From the NCBI GenBank assembly GCA_937958475.1, contig CALFXR010000203.1, positions 1 through 26,676 of the forward strand: a stretch of DNA of 26,676 nucleotides, given 5' to 3'. The notes below the pieces were generated by a model. The model did no database searches. It was not told the DNA's origin and saw only the letters and a program-made list of their open reading frames with translations. The position numbers and the translations under genes are program-made. Below, in pieces: positions 17,076-25,057 of this stretch; position 1 is the first letter of the stretch, and every line of letters starts with the position of its first letter. This DNA is from an uncultured Mesorhizobium sp. (GTDB taxonomy: Bacteria > Pseudomonadota > Alphaproteobacteria > Rhizobiales > Rhizobiaceae).

Positions 17076-17947
17076 CAGATGCGCTCCACGAGCTTGGTGC
17101 CAAAGAGGCCGCGCGGCCGGACGATCATGACGAGAAGCACGAGCAGGTACGGCATGAACTGCTGGAACGCGCCGCCCAGGTAGAAGCCGATCAGCGTCAG
17201 CATGACGCCGACGATCGCCCCGGCGAGCAGCGTGCCGCCGATCGAGGTCAGTCCGGCGAGCAGCACGACGGCGATGACTTCGAGCGCGACGTTGCCGAGA
17301 TAGGGCGACAGGCCGTTGACGGATGCGCCGACGATGCCGGCCGCGGTGGCGAGCAGGCCTGCCATCACCCAGGTGAACAGGAACATGCCGCGGATGTTGA
17401 TGCCCATGCACTCGGCCGTCGTCTGGTCGTCGGCGGTGGCGCGGATCGCCACGCCGGTGCGCGAGAAGCGGTAATAGACGATGAAGCCGCCGAAGATGGC
17501 GATCATCATCAGGAAGCCCCAGAACAGCGTGCCGGGGATGAGGATGTCGCCGATGAAGACGGGCTTGCGCGGCAGGATTTCGGGCAGCCTGAGGATGTCG
17601 TGGCCCCAGACCATGCCGGCGATGCCGCGCAGCATCGCGCCGGCGCCGAACAGCACCATGATCATGACTTCGTGCGGCTGGCCGAGCAGCGGCCTGAGCA
17701 GCCAGCGCTCCATGCCGGCCGCGAGCAGCGCCGAGGCGAGGAGGGCAAGCGGCAGCGCCGCGTACAGGCTCAGGCCGAAGATGACCATGCCGGTGTACAG
17801 GAAGTAGGCGCCGATCATCATCATCTCGCCCATGGCGAAGTTGAAGATGCCGCTGGACTTGTAGATGAGCACGAAGCCCATGGCGCCGATCGCGTAGATG
17901 GAGCCTGAGGCGATGCCAATCAGGCAGAGCTCGAGGATGAGTGCCAT
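17075..17947 (-). CDS. livH: ABC transporter permease, LivH type
   Basis: This 290-residue permease has about eight hydrophobic segments. It begins with LCLIGIASGSIYAIGAMGFVLIYKSSGIFNFAMGE, the typical LivH opening, and contains RTGVAIRATADDQTTAECMGINI, the ATPase-contact loop, before a glycine-rich GLTSIGGTLLAGAIVG segment. The start is ATG at 17947, sharing one base with the livG stop codon and preceded by GAGGAGG with a 7-nt spacer. The same frame is open another 292 codons through livG, but that stretch is livG read out of frame, not a fused domain. It works with LivM, LivG, LivF and LivK. Confidence 0.93.
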   Translation of the reverse strand: MALILELCLIGIASGSIYAIGAMGFVLIYKSSGIFNFAMGEMMMIGAYFLYTGMVIFGLSLYAALPLALLASALLAAGMERWLLRPLLGQPHEVMIMVLFGAGAMLRGIAGMVWGHDILRLPEILPRKPVFIGDILIPGTLFWGFLMMIAIFGGFIVYYRFSRTGVAIRATADDQTTAECMGINIRGMFLFTWVMAGLLATAAGIVGASVNGLSPYLGNVALEVIAVVLLAGLTSIGGTLLAGAIVGVMLTLIGFYLGGAFQQFMPYLLVLLVMIVRPRGLFGTKLVERI

Positions 17948-18738
17948 CAGGATGCCTCCTCGAGCGGCGCGCCGATATAAGCCTCGATGACCATCGGGTT
18001 CGCCTGCACCTCGGCCGGCGTTCCCTGTGCGATCAGCTTGCCGAAGTTGAGCACGTAGACGTACTCGGCCAGTGCCATCAGCGTCTTCATGTCGTGGTCG
18101 ATCAGGACGACCGTGGTGCCGAGGCTGTCGACGGTGCGCCGGATATCTTCCGCCATCGCCGCCTTTTCCGTGGCGTTCATGCCGGCGAAGGGCTCGTCGA
18201 GCAGAAGAAGGCTCGGCTGGGTCACCAGGCTGCGCGCAAGTTCGATCTGCTTCTGCGTACCGAAGGGCAGGCCGACGATCTCGCGGTCGCGCACGTGCTT
18301 GAGGCGAAGGAAGTCGATGACCTTCTCGTCGATCCAGCGGGTGAGCTTCTCCTCCTCGCGCTTCGCCGGGCCCCAGTAGGCCGAGGCGGCGAATATGCCG
18401 GCCTTGAGCTGCGAATGGGCGCCGAGCTTGATGTTCTCGAGCACGGTCAGTCCGCGGAAGAGTGCGATGTTCTGGAAGCTGCGGGCGATGCCCATCCTTG
18501 CGCGCGCATGCGCCGGCTTGCCGAGCAGATCCTCGCCCATGAAGCGGACGCGCCCGGCCTGCGGCCGGTAGAAGCCGGAAATGACGTTGAGCAGGCTGGT
18601 CTTGCCGGCGCCGTTCGGGCCGATGATCGCGGTGATGCGACCGCGTCGTGCCTGAAGAGAGACCTGCGAAATGGCAGTGATGCCGCCGAACCGCAGCGTC
18701 AGCTCCTCGACCGTCAGGATGTCGTCTTTCGCCGTCAT
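17947..18738 (-). CDS. livG: ABC transporter ATPase, LivG type
   Basis: This 263-residue ATPase is the first gene of the liv operon. Walker A is GPNGAGKT (40-47). The signature is degenerate, GLPFGTQKQIELAR (156-169) instead of LSYGEQ. Walker B is LLLLDEP (177-183), and FAGMNATEK and VLIDHDMK are typical of LivG. The missing Ser/Gly of the signature is odd, but this variant occurs among LivG homologues as far as I recall. ATG at 18738 is preferred, with GGTGGAG immediately before it; 38 extra in-frame residues upstream lie in the leader and end inside the operator. The leader after the operator is about 95 nt. Confidence 0.92.
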   Translation of the reverse strand: MTAKDDILTVEELTLRFGGITAISQVSLQARRGRITAIIGPNGAGKTSLLNVISGFYRPQAGRVRFMGEDLLGKPAHARARMGIARSFQNIALFRGLTVLENIKLGAHSQLKAGIFAASAYWGPAKREEEKLTRWIDEKVIDFLRLKHVRDREIVGLPFGTQKQIELARSLVTQPSLLLLDEPFAGMNATEKAAMAEDIRRTVDSLGTTVVLIDHDMKTLMALAEYVYVLNFGKLIAQGTPAEVQANPMVIEAYIGAPLEEAS

Positions 18739-18832
18739 CTCCACCCCTGTCCCCCCACGCGAACCCACTGTCCGCGCTCCTCTCGGAGGGCTGCCGAAGT
18801 CTTCCACCGGGCCGGAGTTGCATCTGGCAACT

Positions 18833-18866
18833 TTCCGGATAGCGGAGATCATTCCGATATACGGAA
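18833..18866. promoter_or_regulatory. Paired palindromic operator of the liv operon
   Basis: Boxes TTCCGGATAGCGGAG (18833-18847) and TTCCGATATACGGAA (18852-18866) have a 4-nt gap and centres 19 bp apart. The second box begins in the last base of the minus-strand -10 element, so binding would block the transcription start of livG. Confidence 0.88.
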
Positions 18867-18893
18867 CTATAAATGGGCGAACGAACTTGTCAA
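18866..18893 (-). promoter_or_regulatory. Sigma-70-type promoter of the liv operon
   Basis: On the minus strand TTGACA (18893-18888) and TATAGT (18871-18866) are separated by 16 bp, both close to consensus. This is the best promoter in the window, and its -10 abuts the operator pair exactly as at the thiolase operon. Confidence 0.78.
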
Positions 18894-18930
18894 CCGCGGC
18901 GATGCGGAAAGCGACACGTGCGGCGGGAAA

Positions 18931-18962
18931 TAAAAAAACGGCGCCGGAGACCGACGCCGTTT
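18931..18962 (-). terminator. Rho-independent terminator of the aldehyde dehydrogenase gene
   Basis: Read on the minus strand, AAACGGCG and CGCCGTTT form an 8-bp stem whose loop can pair further (CGG/CCG), followed by a run of seven T. It begins 26 nt after the dehydrogenase stop codon and separates this gene from the liv promoter. Confidence 0.88.
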
Positions 18963-18988
18963 CAAGGCTTGGGAGGATCGCCTTGGGG

Positions 18989-20482
18989 TCAGCTGAGCTT
19001 CACGTAGACCGACTTCGTCTGGAGGTACGGCTCGAGTGCCTCGCGGCCGGATTCGCGGCCGTAGCCGCTCATCTTGTAGCCGCCGAACGGCATCTGCACG
19101 TCCATGGCGCCATAGTTGTTGATCCACACGTTGCCGGCGCGGATGGCGCGCGCCATCTTGTGCGCCTTGCTCACGTCGCGGGTCCAGACGCCGCTGCCGA
19201 GCCCGAACATGGTGGAGTTCGCGCGCCGGACCAGGTCGTCCATGTCGTCGAAGGGGAAGGCCGAAAGCACCGGGCCGAAGATCTCCTCCTGGGCGATGCG
19301 CATCGTGTCCTTCACGTCGGCGAATACGGTCGGGCTGACGAAATAGCCTTTCGCGAAGTCACCATCGGTCAGCCTCTGCGCTCCCGCCAGAGGACGCGCG
19401 CCTTCGTTGCGGCCGATCTCGAAATAGCCGGTGACGCGCTCGAGCTGGGCGGACGAGACGAGGGGGCCGATCTGCGTGTTCGGGTCCATCGGCTGGCCGA
19501 CGCGCAGTTCCTTGCCGACCTTGGCGACGCGCTCGACGAATTCGTCATAGATCCTGCGCTCGACGAAGAGCCGCGAGCCGGCGCTGCAGACCTGGCCGGA
19601 ATTGATGAAGACGCCCATCGCCGCGCCCGGCGCGGCCAGGTCGAGGTCTGCATCGGCGAAGACGATGTCGGGCGACTTGCCGCCGAGTTCCAGGGTCAGC
19701 CGCTTCAGGTTACCGGCCGATGCCTGGACGATCTTCTGTCCCGTGACGTGCGAGCCGGTGAAGGCGAGCTTGTCGACGTCCATGTGAGACGCCAGCGCGG
19801 CGCCGGCCGTCTCGCCGAGGCCGGTGACGATATTGACCACGCCGGCGGGGATGCCCGCCTCCATGACGAGTTCGCCCAGCCGCAGTACGGAAAGGGAGGC
19901 CTCCTCGGCAGGCTTCAGCACGATCGTGCAACCGGTGGCGACGGCGGGACAGATTTTCCAGATGGCCGCCGACAGCGGCGCGTTCCACGGAATGATCGCG
20001 CCGACGACGCCGATCGGCTCCTTCAGCGTGTAGGTGAAGAACTCGCCCGGCAGCGAATTCTCGTTCGTATCGCCGTGCAAGGACATGATCAGGCTGGCGA
20101 AGTGCCGGATCAGGCCGACATTGCGCATCTTGCGGCCACCGGTGAAGCTGATCGGCGCGCCCATGTCCAGCGTGTCGAGCGCGGCGAGGTTTTCGAAGTC
20201 CTTCTCGACGAGGTCCGCGAGGCGAAGCAGCATCGCCTGCCGCTCGAACGGCTTCGTCTTGCTCCACGGGCCTTCGAAGGCGCGGCGGGCCGCGGCGACC
20301 GCGAGTTCGATGTCCCTGGCGCCACCTTCCGCAACCTCGGAAAGCGTCGAGCCGTCGATCGGCGAGATCGAGGGGAAAGTCCTGCCGGTGCTCGCTTCGA
20401 CCCACTTGCCGTCGATGAGCAACTTCCTGGGCCCGTCGAGCAACGGGTGGGGCGGGCGCTGGGGCTGTGCGGCGACGTTCAT
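18989..20482 (-). CDS. NAD(P)-dependent aldehyde dehydrogenase
   Basis: This 497-residue enzyme oxidises an aldehyde to the acid. Asn167 (IPWNAPL), Lys190 (LKPAEE), Glu265 (LELGGKS) and the nucleophile Cys299 (GQVCSAGSR) are all present, as is the C-terminal PFGGYKMSGYGRE. The ATG at 20482 is chosen because GGAGG lies 5 nt upstream; the in-frame GTG at 20494 would use the ribosome site as codons. The gene stands alone: its own operator region lies 99-132 bp upstream and a strong terminator follows. It is a natural next step after either GMC oxidoreductase or after decarboxylation by the ThDP enzyme. The aldehyde is unknown; sequence features resemble betaine-aldehyde or general aliphatic/aromatic ALDHs. 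Confidence 0.94.
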   Translation of the reverse strand: MNVAAQPQRPPHPLLDGPRKLLIDGKWVEASTGRTFPSISPIDGSTLSEVAEGGARDIELAVAAARRAFEGPWSKTKPFERQAMLLRLADLVEKDFENLAALDTLDMGAPISFTGGRKMRNVGLIRHFASLIMSLHGDTNENSLPGEFFTYTLKEPIGVVGAIIPWNAPLSAAIWKICPAVATGCTIVLKPAEEASLSVLRLGELVMEAGIPAGVVNIVTGLGETAGAALASHMDVDKLAFTGSHVTGQKIVQASAGNLKRLTLELGGKSPDIVFADADLDLAAPGAAMGVFINSGQVCSAGSRLFVERRIYDEFVERVAKVGKELRVGQPMDPNTQIGPLVSSAQLERVTGYFEIGRNEGARPLAGAQRLTDGDFAKGYFVSPTVFADVKDTMRIAQEEIFGPVLSAFPFDDMDDLVRRANSTMFGLGSGVWTRDVSKAHKMARAIRAGNVWINNYGAMDVQMPFGGYKMSGYGRESGREALEPYLQTKSVYVKLS

Positions 20483-20580
20483 GCGATCCTCCACGAATCC
20501 GGCCGGCGTGTTCGGTTACCATGGACGCGCACATGCGCTGCGTCGCCAGCCTACCGTGACACCCTAGAACCAGCCAGAGC

Positions 20581-20614
20581 TATCGGCAAGCGAAAACTTC
20601 TCCGGATACCGGAA
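20581..20614. promoter_or_regulatory. Operator region upstream of aldehyde dehydrogenase (one good, one degenerate box)
   Basis: CTCCGGATACCGGAA (20600-20614) is a good box. Exactly 19 bp away, centre to centre, TATCGGCAAGCGAAA (20581-20595) keeps only part of the palindrome. The pair directly follows the tctA stop codon. No TTGACA lies at the expected place on the far side. A weak TTGCCG (on the minus strand, about 20583-20588) with TAGGGT 17 bp later would place the boxes over the -35 element, but this is uncertain. Confidence 0.65.
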
Positions 20615-20615
20615 A

Positions 20616-22118
20616 CTAGCTTTCCTGGAACGCTTCCTCCCTCTTGCGCCGGAGCATTGGGGACATGACCGCGACGAGCGCCAGAACGGAGATGAGAAGC
20701 AGGCCGGCCGAGAGAGGCCGCGTCACGAAGGTCGACCAGTCGCCGCGCGCGATCAGCATGGCGCGTCGCAGGTTTTCCTCGAGCAGGGGTCCGATGATGA
20801 AGCCGAGAAGCAGGGGCGCCGGCTCGCAGTCGAGTTTCAGCAGCAGATAGCCGAACAGTCCGAACACGCCCATCATGAGGACGTCCGCCGTGTTGTTCTC
20901 GACGCTGTAGACGCCGATGCAGCAGAGCACCCCCACGGCGGGAACGATGTAGCGGTAGGGGATGGTGAGGATCTTCACCCAGATGCCGACCAGCGGCAGG
21001 TTGAGCACGACCAGCAGCAGGTTGCCGATCCACATCGAGGCGATGATGCCCCAGAACAGTTCGGGCCGCGCCGTCATGACATTCGGTCCCGGCTGGATGC
21101 CCTGGAGAATCAGCGCCGCGATCATCAGCGCCATCACCGGGTTGGACGGGATGCCGAGCGTCAGCATCGGAATGAACGACGTCTGCGCCCCGGCATTGTT
21201 GGCGCTCTCCGGACCCGCCACGCCTTCGATCATGCCGGTCCCGAAGTCCTCGGGCCGCTTCGAGACCCGCTTCTCGAGCGTATAGGAAACGAAGGAGGCC
21301 AGCACGGCGCCGCCGCCGGGCAGGATGCCGAGCAGCGATCCGATGCCCGTTCCTCTCAGGACGGGCGCAATGATGCGTCTCCACTCCTCGCGGGTGAGCA
21401 GCAGGCTGCCGACACGGCTCGCCGTGACGATGCGCGGGCTGTCGGTCTCCAGGTTCCTGATAATCTCGCCGAGGCCGAATATGCCCATCGAGAGGGCGAG
21501 GAAATCGAAGCCGGTTGCGAATTCCGGCACGCCGAAGGTGAAGCGGAAGGCGCCTGTGTTGACGTCCTGTCCGGCGAGCCCCAGCAGGATGCCGAGCACG
21601 ACCATCGCCAATGCCTTCAGCATGGACCCTGAAGCCAGGACCACCGCGATGACCAGGCCGAACAGCATCAGCGAGAAATACTCGGCCGGGCCAAACTGCA
21701 GCGCGATCCTGGCCAGCGGCGGGGCGAGAACGGCGATCAGCAGCGTCCCGACCGTTCCGGCGAAGAAGGAGCCGAGCGCGGCGGTCGCCAGCGCGGCACC
21801 CGCCCGGCCCTGCCGCGCCATCTGGTGACCGTCCAGCGCGGTGACCACCGACGACGATTCTCCCGGCAGGTTCAGAAGGATCGCGGTCGTCGAGCCGCCG
21901 TACTGTGAGCCGTAGAAGATGCCGGCCAGCATGATCAGCGCGGAGATCGGCGGGAGCCCGAAGGTGATGGGCAGCAGCATCGATATCGTTGCGAGCGGGC
22001 CGAGGCCGGGCAGCACGCCGATCAGCGTGCCGAGCAGGACGCCGATGAAGCAGTAGAGCAGGTTCTGCCCTTGCAGGGCCACCTCGAAGCCGAGGGCGAG
22101 ATTGTGGAAGATTTCCAT
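20616..22118 (-). CDS. tctA: Tripartite tricarboxylate transporter large permease, TctA family
   Basis: This 500-residue membrane protein is the large subunit of a TTT-family secondary transporter, importing a carboxylate with cations. The N-terminal GTLIGVLPGLGPLATISMLLPITFGLPP is the family's signature glycine-rich segment. It is followed by GIFYGSQYGGSTTAILLNLPGE, and a second copy occurs in the C-terminal half (GILPGGGAVLASF and GIPSNPVMALMIAALILQGIQPG). There are about twelve hydrophobic segments. It begins 6 bp after the tctB stop codon with no clear ribosome site, so translation is probably coupled. The tctC-tctB-tctA order is the normal one. The transported acid cannot be named; characterised members take citrate, tartrate, terephthalate or other acids. 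Confidence 0.95.
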   Translation of the reverse strand: MEIFHNLALGFEVALQGQNLLYCFIGVLLGTLIGVLPGLGPLATISMLLPITFGLPPISALIMLAGIFYGSQYGGSTTAILLNLPGESSSVVTALDGHQMARQGRAGAALATAALGSFFAGTVGTLLIAVLAPPLARIALQFGPAEYFSLMLFGLVIAVVLASGSMLKALAMVVLGILLGLAGQDVNTGAFRFTFGVPEFATGFDFLALSMGIFGLGEIIRNLETDSPRIVTASRVGSLLLTREEWRRIIAPVLRGTGIGSLLGILPGGGAVLASFVSYTLEKRVSKRPEDFGTGMIEGVAGPESANNAGAQTSFIPMLTLGIPSNPVMALMIAALILQGIQPGPNVMTARPELFWGIIASMWIGNLLLVVLNLPLVGIWVKILTIPYRYIVPAVGVLCCIGVYSVENNTADVLMMGVFGLFGYLLLKLDCEPAPLLLGFIIGPLLEENLRRAMLIARGDWSTFVTRPLSAGLLLISVLALVAVMSPMLRRKREEAFQES

Positions 22119-22124
22119 TGGCCG

Positions 22125-22574
22125 TCACATGAAGAGGTAGCCGAATGCGGCCCACGGCATGCGCAGCCCCATGACGAAGAGCGCCCATGATCCCAGCGCC
22201 AGGACCAGGGCCGCGACTGTCGACGAAAGCGGACGGAAATCCCGTCCCGTGAGCGAGAAGAGCAGGGAACAGACGAATACGGTCGGCACGAGGCCGAGGG
22301 GCCGCACGCCCAGGGCAAAGGCGGCGACGGCCGCGGCCACGAGGGTGATGCCGCGCAGGTTGGCCGCGCGCGGCATTTCCTCCATTCGCATGAAGCCGAT
22401 GACCAGGACCGCGAGCCCGAGAACGGCGAGGGCGATCGACAGCATCAGCGGGAAGTAGCCGGGCCCCATGCGCCCGGCCGTGCCGAGATTGAGCGACAGC
22501 GAACTGAAGCCGAAGAGTGCGGCGAGACCGATGAAGATCGCGCCGACGATGACATTTTTCGGAACGCGGATCAT
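22125..22574 (-). CDS. tctB: Tripartite tricarboxylate transporter small permease, TctB family
   Basis: This protein of about 149 residues has four hydrophobic segments: VIVGAIFIGLAALFGFSSL near the N-terminus, MLSIALAVLGLAVLVIGFM, the stretch around ITLVAAAVAAFALGVRPLGLVPTVFV, and TVAALVLALGSWALFVMGL. The GTAGRMGPGYFPLML segment is the family hallmark. It is the small, poorly conserved membrane subunit that accompanies TctA. The start is uncertain: ATG at 22574 gives a normal N-terminus but has no clear ribosome site, while ATG at 22610 adds a short Arg-rich leader. Between it and tctC lies a short 5-bp stem (22640-22656). Confidence 0.88.
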   Translation of the reverse strand: MIRVPKNVIVGAIFIGLAALFGFSSLSLNLGTAGRMGPGYFPLMLSIALAVLGLAVLVIGFMRMEEMPRAANLRGITLVAAAVAAFALGVRPLGLVPTVFVCSLLFSLTGRDFRPLSSTVAALVLALGSWALFVMGLRMPWAAFGYLFM

Positions 22575-22664
22575 GCGCGAAGATCGCCGGCCAACGCGCC
22601 GGCGCCCCATTCCCGCCCGTCAGCGAATCGATACGGCAAACCGGTCACCTCCCGGTGGTGAAGC

Positions 22665-23627
22665 CTACTGCACCTTTTCCATCTTTGCCTGCGTAATCAC
22701 GCCGGCCCAGGTGTTGACCTCGTTGGTGAAGAACTTGCCGAATTCCTCGGGGCCGGCGATCATCGGGGTCGCTCCACCCGCGGTGATCTTCTCGACAGAT
22801 GCCGGGTCCTGCTGGATCTCGGCGATGGCTTTGGAAAGCTTGTCGAGGATCTCCTTCGGCGTTCCCGCCGGCGCCAGCATGCCGTACCAGGCCATCTGGT
22901 TGACGGTGGGGAAGCCGGATTCGGCCGTGGTCGGGATGTCCGGATATTTGGGCAGCCGCTGCGGCGTGGTGACAGCGAGCCCCTTGAGCTTGCCATCGAG
23001 CACGAACGGCCCGGCGCTGTCGACCGAGTCGACCGTCGCCTCGATCTGTCCGCCGATGACGTCGGTGCGCGCCGGGGCCATGCCCGGATACGGCACGAAC
23101 TGGATGTCGGCGCCCGATTCGATCTTGAACAACTCCATGACCATCTGGTTGATGAAACCGACGCCGTTGCCGTAGTCGAGCGTGCCCGGGTTCGCCTTGG
23201 AAAGGTCGGCCAGTTCCTTCAGCGAGTTCGACGGCACGCTCGGATTGACCACGAACATCAGCGGCGAGGTGCCCCAGCCGGCGAGCGGCGCGAAATCCTT
23301 CAGCGCGTCGAAGCCAGGATTGGCATAGAGCGTATGGTTGATGACGACCGCCGCGCCCGCCATGTTGAGCGTGTAGCCGTCCGGCGCCGCCTTCGCGATG
23401 TAGGCGGAGGCGATGTTGGAACCGGCGCCCGGCTGGTTCTCGACCAGCACCTGCTGGCCGAGCTTCTCGGTCAGTTTCTCCGCCAGAATACGCGCCTGTA
23501 TGTCCGTACCGCCGCCGGCGCTGGCGCCGACCACGATCGTGATAGGCCGCTCCGGATAGTCGGCGCTTGCGCCCGTGACACCCGCTAGTAGCGCGGCGGC
23601 TGCCACAAGAATTGTCCTGCCCTGCAT
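22665..23627 (-). CDS. tctC: Tripartite tricarboxylate transporter substrate-binding protein, TctC/Bug family
   Basis: This 320-residue periplasmic binding protein has an N-terminal Sec-type signal (MQGRTILVAAAALLAGVTG, cleavage likely after ASA, residue 22), then YPERPITIVVGASAGGGTDIQARILAEKL, the standard Bug start, and VENQPGAGSNIASAYIAKAAPDGYTL. The YPDIPTTAESGFP segment is also typical. GGGAGGAGA lies about 5 nt before the ATG. It is the first gene of tctCBA, downstream of a divergent promoter region with a paired operator, and it defines the ligand of the transporter. Bug proteins bind carboxylates of many kinds, and specificity is not readable here. Confidence 0.95.
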   Translation of the reverse strand: MQGRTILVAAAALLAGVTGASADYPERPITIVVGASAGGGTDIQARILAEKLTEKLGQQVLVENQPGAGSNIASAYIAKAAPDGYTLNMAGAAVVINHTLYANPGFDALKDFAPLAGWGTSPLMFVVNPSVPSNSLKELADLSKANPGTLDYGNGVGFINQMVMELFKIESGADIQFVPYPGMAPARTDVIGGQIEATVDSVDSAGPFVLDGKLKGLAVTTPQRLPKYPDIPTTAESGFPTVNQMAWYGMLAPAGTPKEILDKLSKAIAEIQQDPASVEKITAGGATPMIAGPEEFGKFFTNEVNTWAGVITQAKMEKVQ

Positions 23628-23732
23628 TCTATCTCCTCCCTTTACAGCTGCCGCTGGATTTTCCCGCGCAGCATATGGTGGCGCCCGTCCTCCTGAGCTA
23701 GCGGATGGACGCCGGCGCCCCGATCTGGCATC

Positions 23733-23766
23733 TTCCGCATATCGGAATGATTTCCGAATGTCGGAA
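23733..23766. promoter_or_regulatory. Paired palindromic operator between tctC and enolase-superfamily gene 3
   Basis: TTCCGCATATCGGAA (23733-23747) and TTCCGAATGTCGGAA (23752-23766) both have perfect 5-bp half-sites, a 4-nt gap and centres 19 bp apart. This is the best pair in the window. It lies between divergent genes and could control both tctCBA and the gene at 23834. Confidence 0.9.
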
Positions 23767-23794
23767 GTGTTGCATCGGCCCGTGCATGTGTCAA
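23766..23794 (-). promoter_or_regulatory. Probable promoter of tctCBA
   Basis: On the minus strand a perfect TTGACA (23794-23789) lies 22 bp before the operator box, matching the 21 bp at the liv and thiolase operons. The -10 (AACACT, 23771-23766, 17-bp spacer) is poor. On the plus strand only TGGACG at 23706-23711 occupies the equivalent position for the divergent gene. Confidence 0.5.
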
Positions 23795-23833
23795 TGGCTG
23801 TCCAACGCTGCCCGGTGACCAGTGAGAGGGAAC

Positions 23834-25012
23834 ATGCGGATATCGCGACTTGAAACTTTCGTCGCCGACGCGGGCTGGCGTCGCGCCTGCTATTTGAAGG
23901 TCGTCACGGATGCCGGCGTCATCGGCTGGTCGGAGTATGGCGAGCACTTCGGCACGGCCGGCGTCACAGGCGTCATCCATGCACTCGGCGAACTCGTCGT
24001 CGGCAGGGATCCGCTGCGGATCGAGAGCATCGCTGCGCTTCTCAAGGGTCGCACGGTCCAGGCCGCCGGCGGCATCAACCAGAACGCCATCGCGGCGATC
24101 GTCAACGCGCTGTTCGACATCAAGGGAAAGGTCCTCGGCGTGCCGGTGCACGCGCTGCTGGGCGGAGCGTTGCGCGAGCGCGTCCCCTTCTACTGGTCGC
24201 ACTTCGGCACCTACCGCGTCCGCAACCATGCCTTGCTCGGCGTGCCGCCGCTCAAGGGCTACGAGGCCTGGGCGGCGCTGGGAGAGGAAGCGCGCCGGCG
24301 GGGCGTCACGGCGGTGAAGACCGGGCTGGTCGCGGAGGACGGCGCGGGAGGGTTCGCCAATTTCGGTCCGGGCTTCGCCTATACGGCCGGATACCCGGAG
24401 CTCAATCTGGATCGCCATGTGCTGGCGACGCTCAAGAAGCAGCTCGCGGCGTTGCGCGAGGGGCTGGGCGAGGGCATCGACCTGATGCTGGACGTCAACT
24501 TCCACTTCAAGACCGAGGGCTACCTGGAGATCGTCCGCGCGGTCGAGCCATACAACCTCGCCTGGCTCGAGCTCGATACCTACGACCGCAAGGCGCTCGC
24601 CCGCATCCGTTCGGCTGCCCGCTGTCCCATCGCTTCGCTCGAGGCGCTTTACGGCCGCTCGGCCATGCGGCCTTTCCTCGAAGAAGGCGCCGTCGACGTC
24701 GCGATCGTCGACCTGATGTGGAACGGCTACCTCGAAGCGTGGAAGATGGCGGCTCTTGCCGAGACGCACGAAGTCAACGTCTCGACCCACAACTATTGCG
24801 GCGGGCTCCTGTCGGACGTCATCAGCGCCCACTATGCCGCCGCCATCCCGAATCTGCGGCAGGTCGAGTTCGATGTGGAGGATGTACCGTGGAAGGCGGA
24901 GTTCCTGACCGGACAGCTGGTCGTGGATGGGGGCGAGATCGTCGTGCCGCAAGGTCCTGGCTGGGGACTGGATGTGAACGAAGCATTCGTGCGCTCGCGT
25001 CCGCCGCGCTGA
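23834..25012 (+). CDS. Enolase-superfamily enzyme 3 (MR/MLE family), K-x-G variant
   Basis: This 392-residue protein has a divergent MR/MLE active site. Metal ligands are Asp220 (MLDVNFHF), Glu246 (WLELDTYD) and Glu270 (IASLEALYG). The dyad Asp293/His319 (VDLMWNG and STHNYCGG) is present. The lysine motif is Lys162-Thr-Gly164 (AVKTGLV), so the second catalytic Lys is missing. An extra loop of about 25 residues (GFANFGPGFAYTAGYPEL) follows the first lysine. A proton-abstracting dehydratase or isomerase using His319 and possibly Lys162 is the reasonable inference. The ATG at 23834 has GAGAGGG just before it; the GTG at 23822 is less likely. It is divergent from tctC, downstream of the operator pair, and followed by the regulator gene. 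Confidence 0.85.
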   Translation: MRISRLETFVADAGWRRACYLKVVTDAGVIGWSEYGEHFGTAGVTGVIHALGELVVGRDPLRIESIAALLKGRTVQAAGGINQNAIAAIVNALFDIKGKVLGVPVHALLGGALRERVPFYWSHFGTYRVRNHALLGVPPLKGYEAWAALGEEARRRGVTAVKTGLVAEDGAGGFANFGPGFAYTAGYPELNLDRHVLATLKKQLAALREGLGEGIDLMLDVNFHFKTEGYLEIVRAVEPYNLAWLELDTYDRKALARIRSAARCPIASLEALYGRSAMRPFLEEGAVDVAIVDLMWNGYLEAWKMAALAETHEVNVSTHNYCGGLLSDVISAHYAAAIPNLRQVEFDVEDVPWKAEFLTGQLVVDGGEIVVPQGPGWGLDVNEAFVRSRPPR

Positions 25013-25022
25013 ACGCCTATAT

Positions 25023-25037
25023 TTCCGCATACCGGAA
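25023..25037. promoter_or_regulatory. Single palindromic operator before the IclR gene
   Basis: TTCCGCATACCGGAA has perfect half-sites and lies 20 bp before the regulator's start codon. No second box is found 19 bp to either side. The position suggests autoregulation of the regulator and the reductase behind it. Confidence 0.82.
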
Positions 25038-25057
25038 TCGCCCGGAAGGAAAATGAC

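Noticed and set aside
17947..18738. LivG as an inactive ATPase because of its degenerate signature motif
   Set aside because: Walker A, Walker B with catalytic Glu, and the switch His (LIDHD) are intact; only the signature differs, which is not enough to call it inactive.
17948..18823. Apparent fusion of an extra 292-residue domain to LivH
   Set aside because: The extra part is livG read in another frame; the true livH start at 17947 has a strong ribosome site and overlaps the livG stop codon.
18671..20668. Long plus-strand frame spanning the aldehyde dehydrogenase
   Set aside because: It runs through an operator, a terminator and the antisense of a dehydrogenase with all catalytic residues present.
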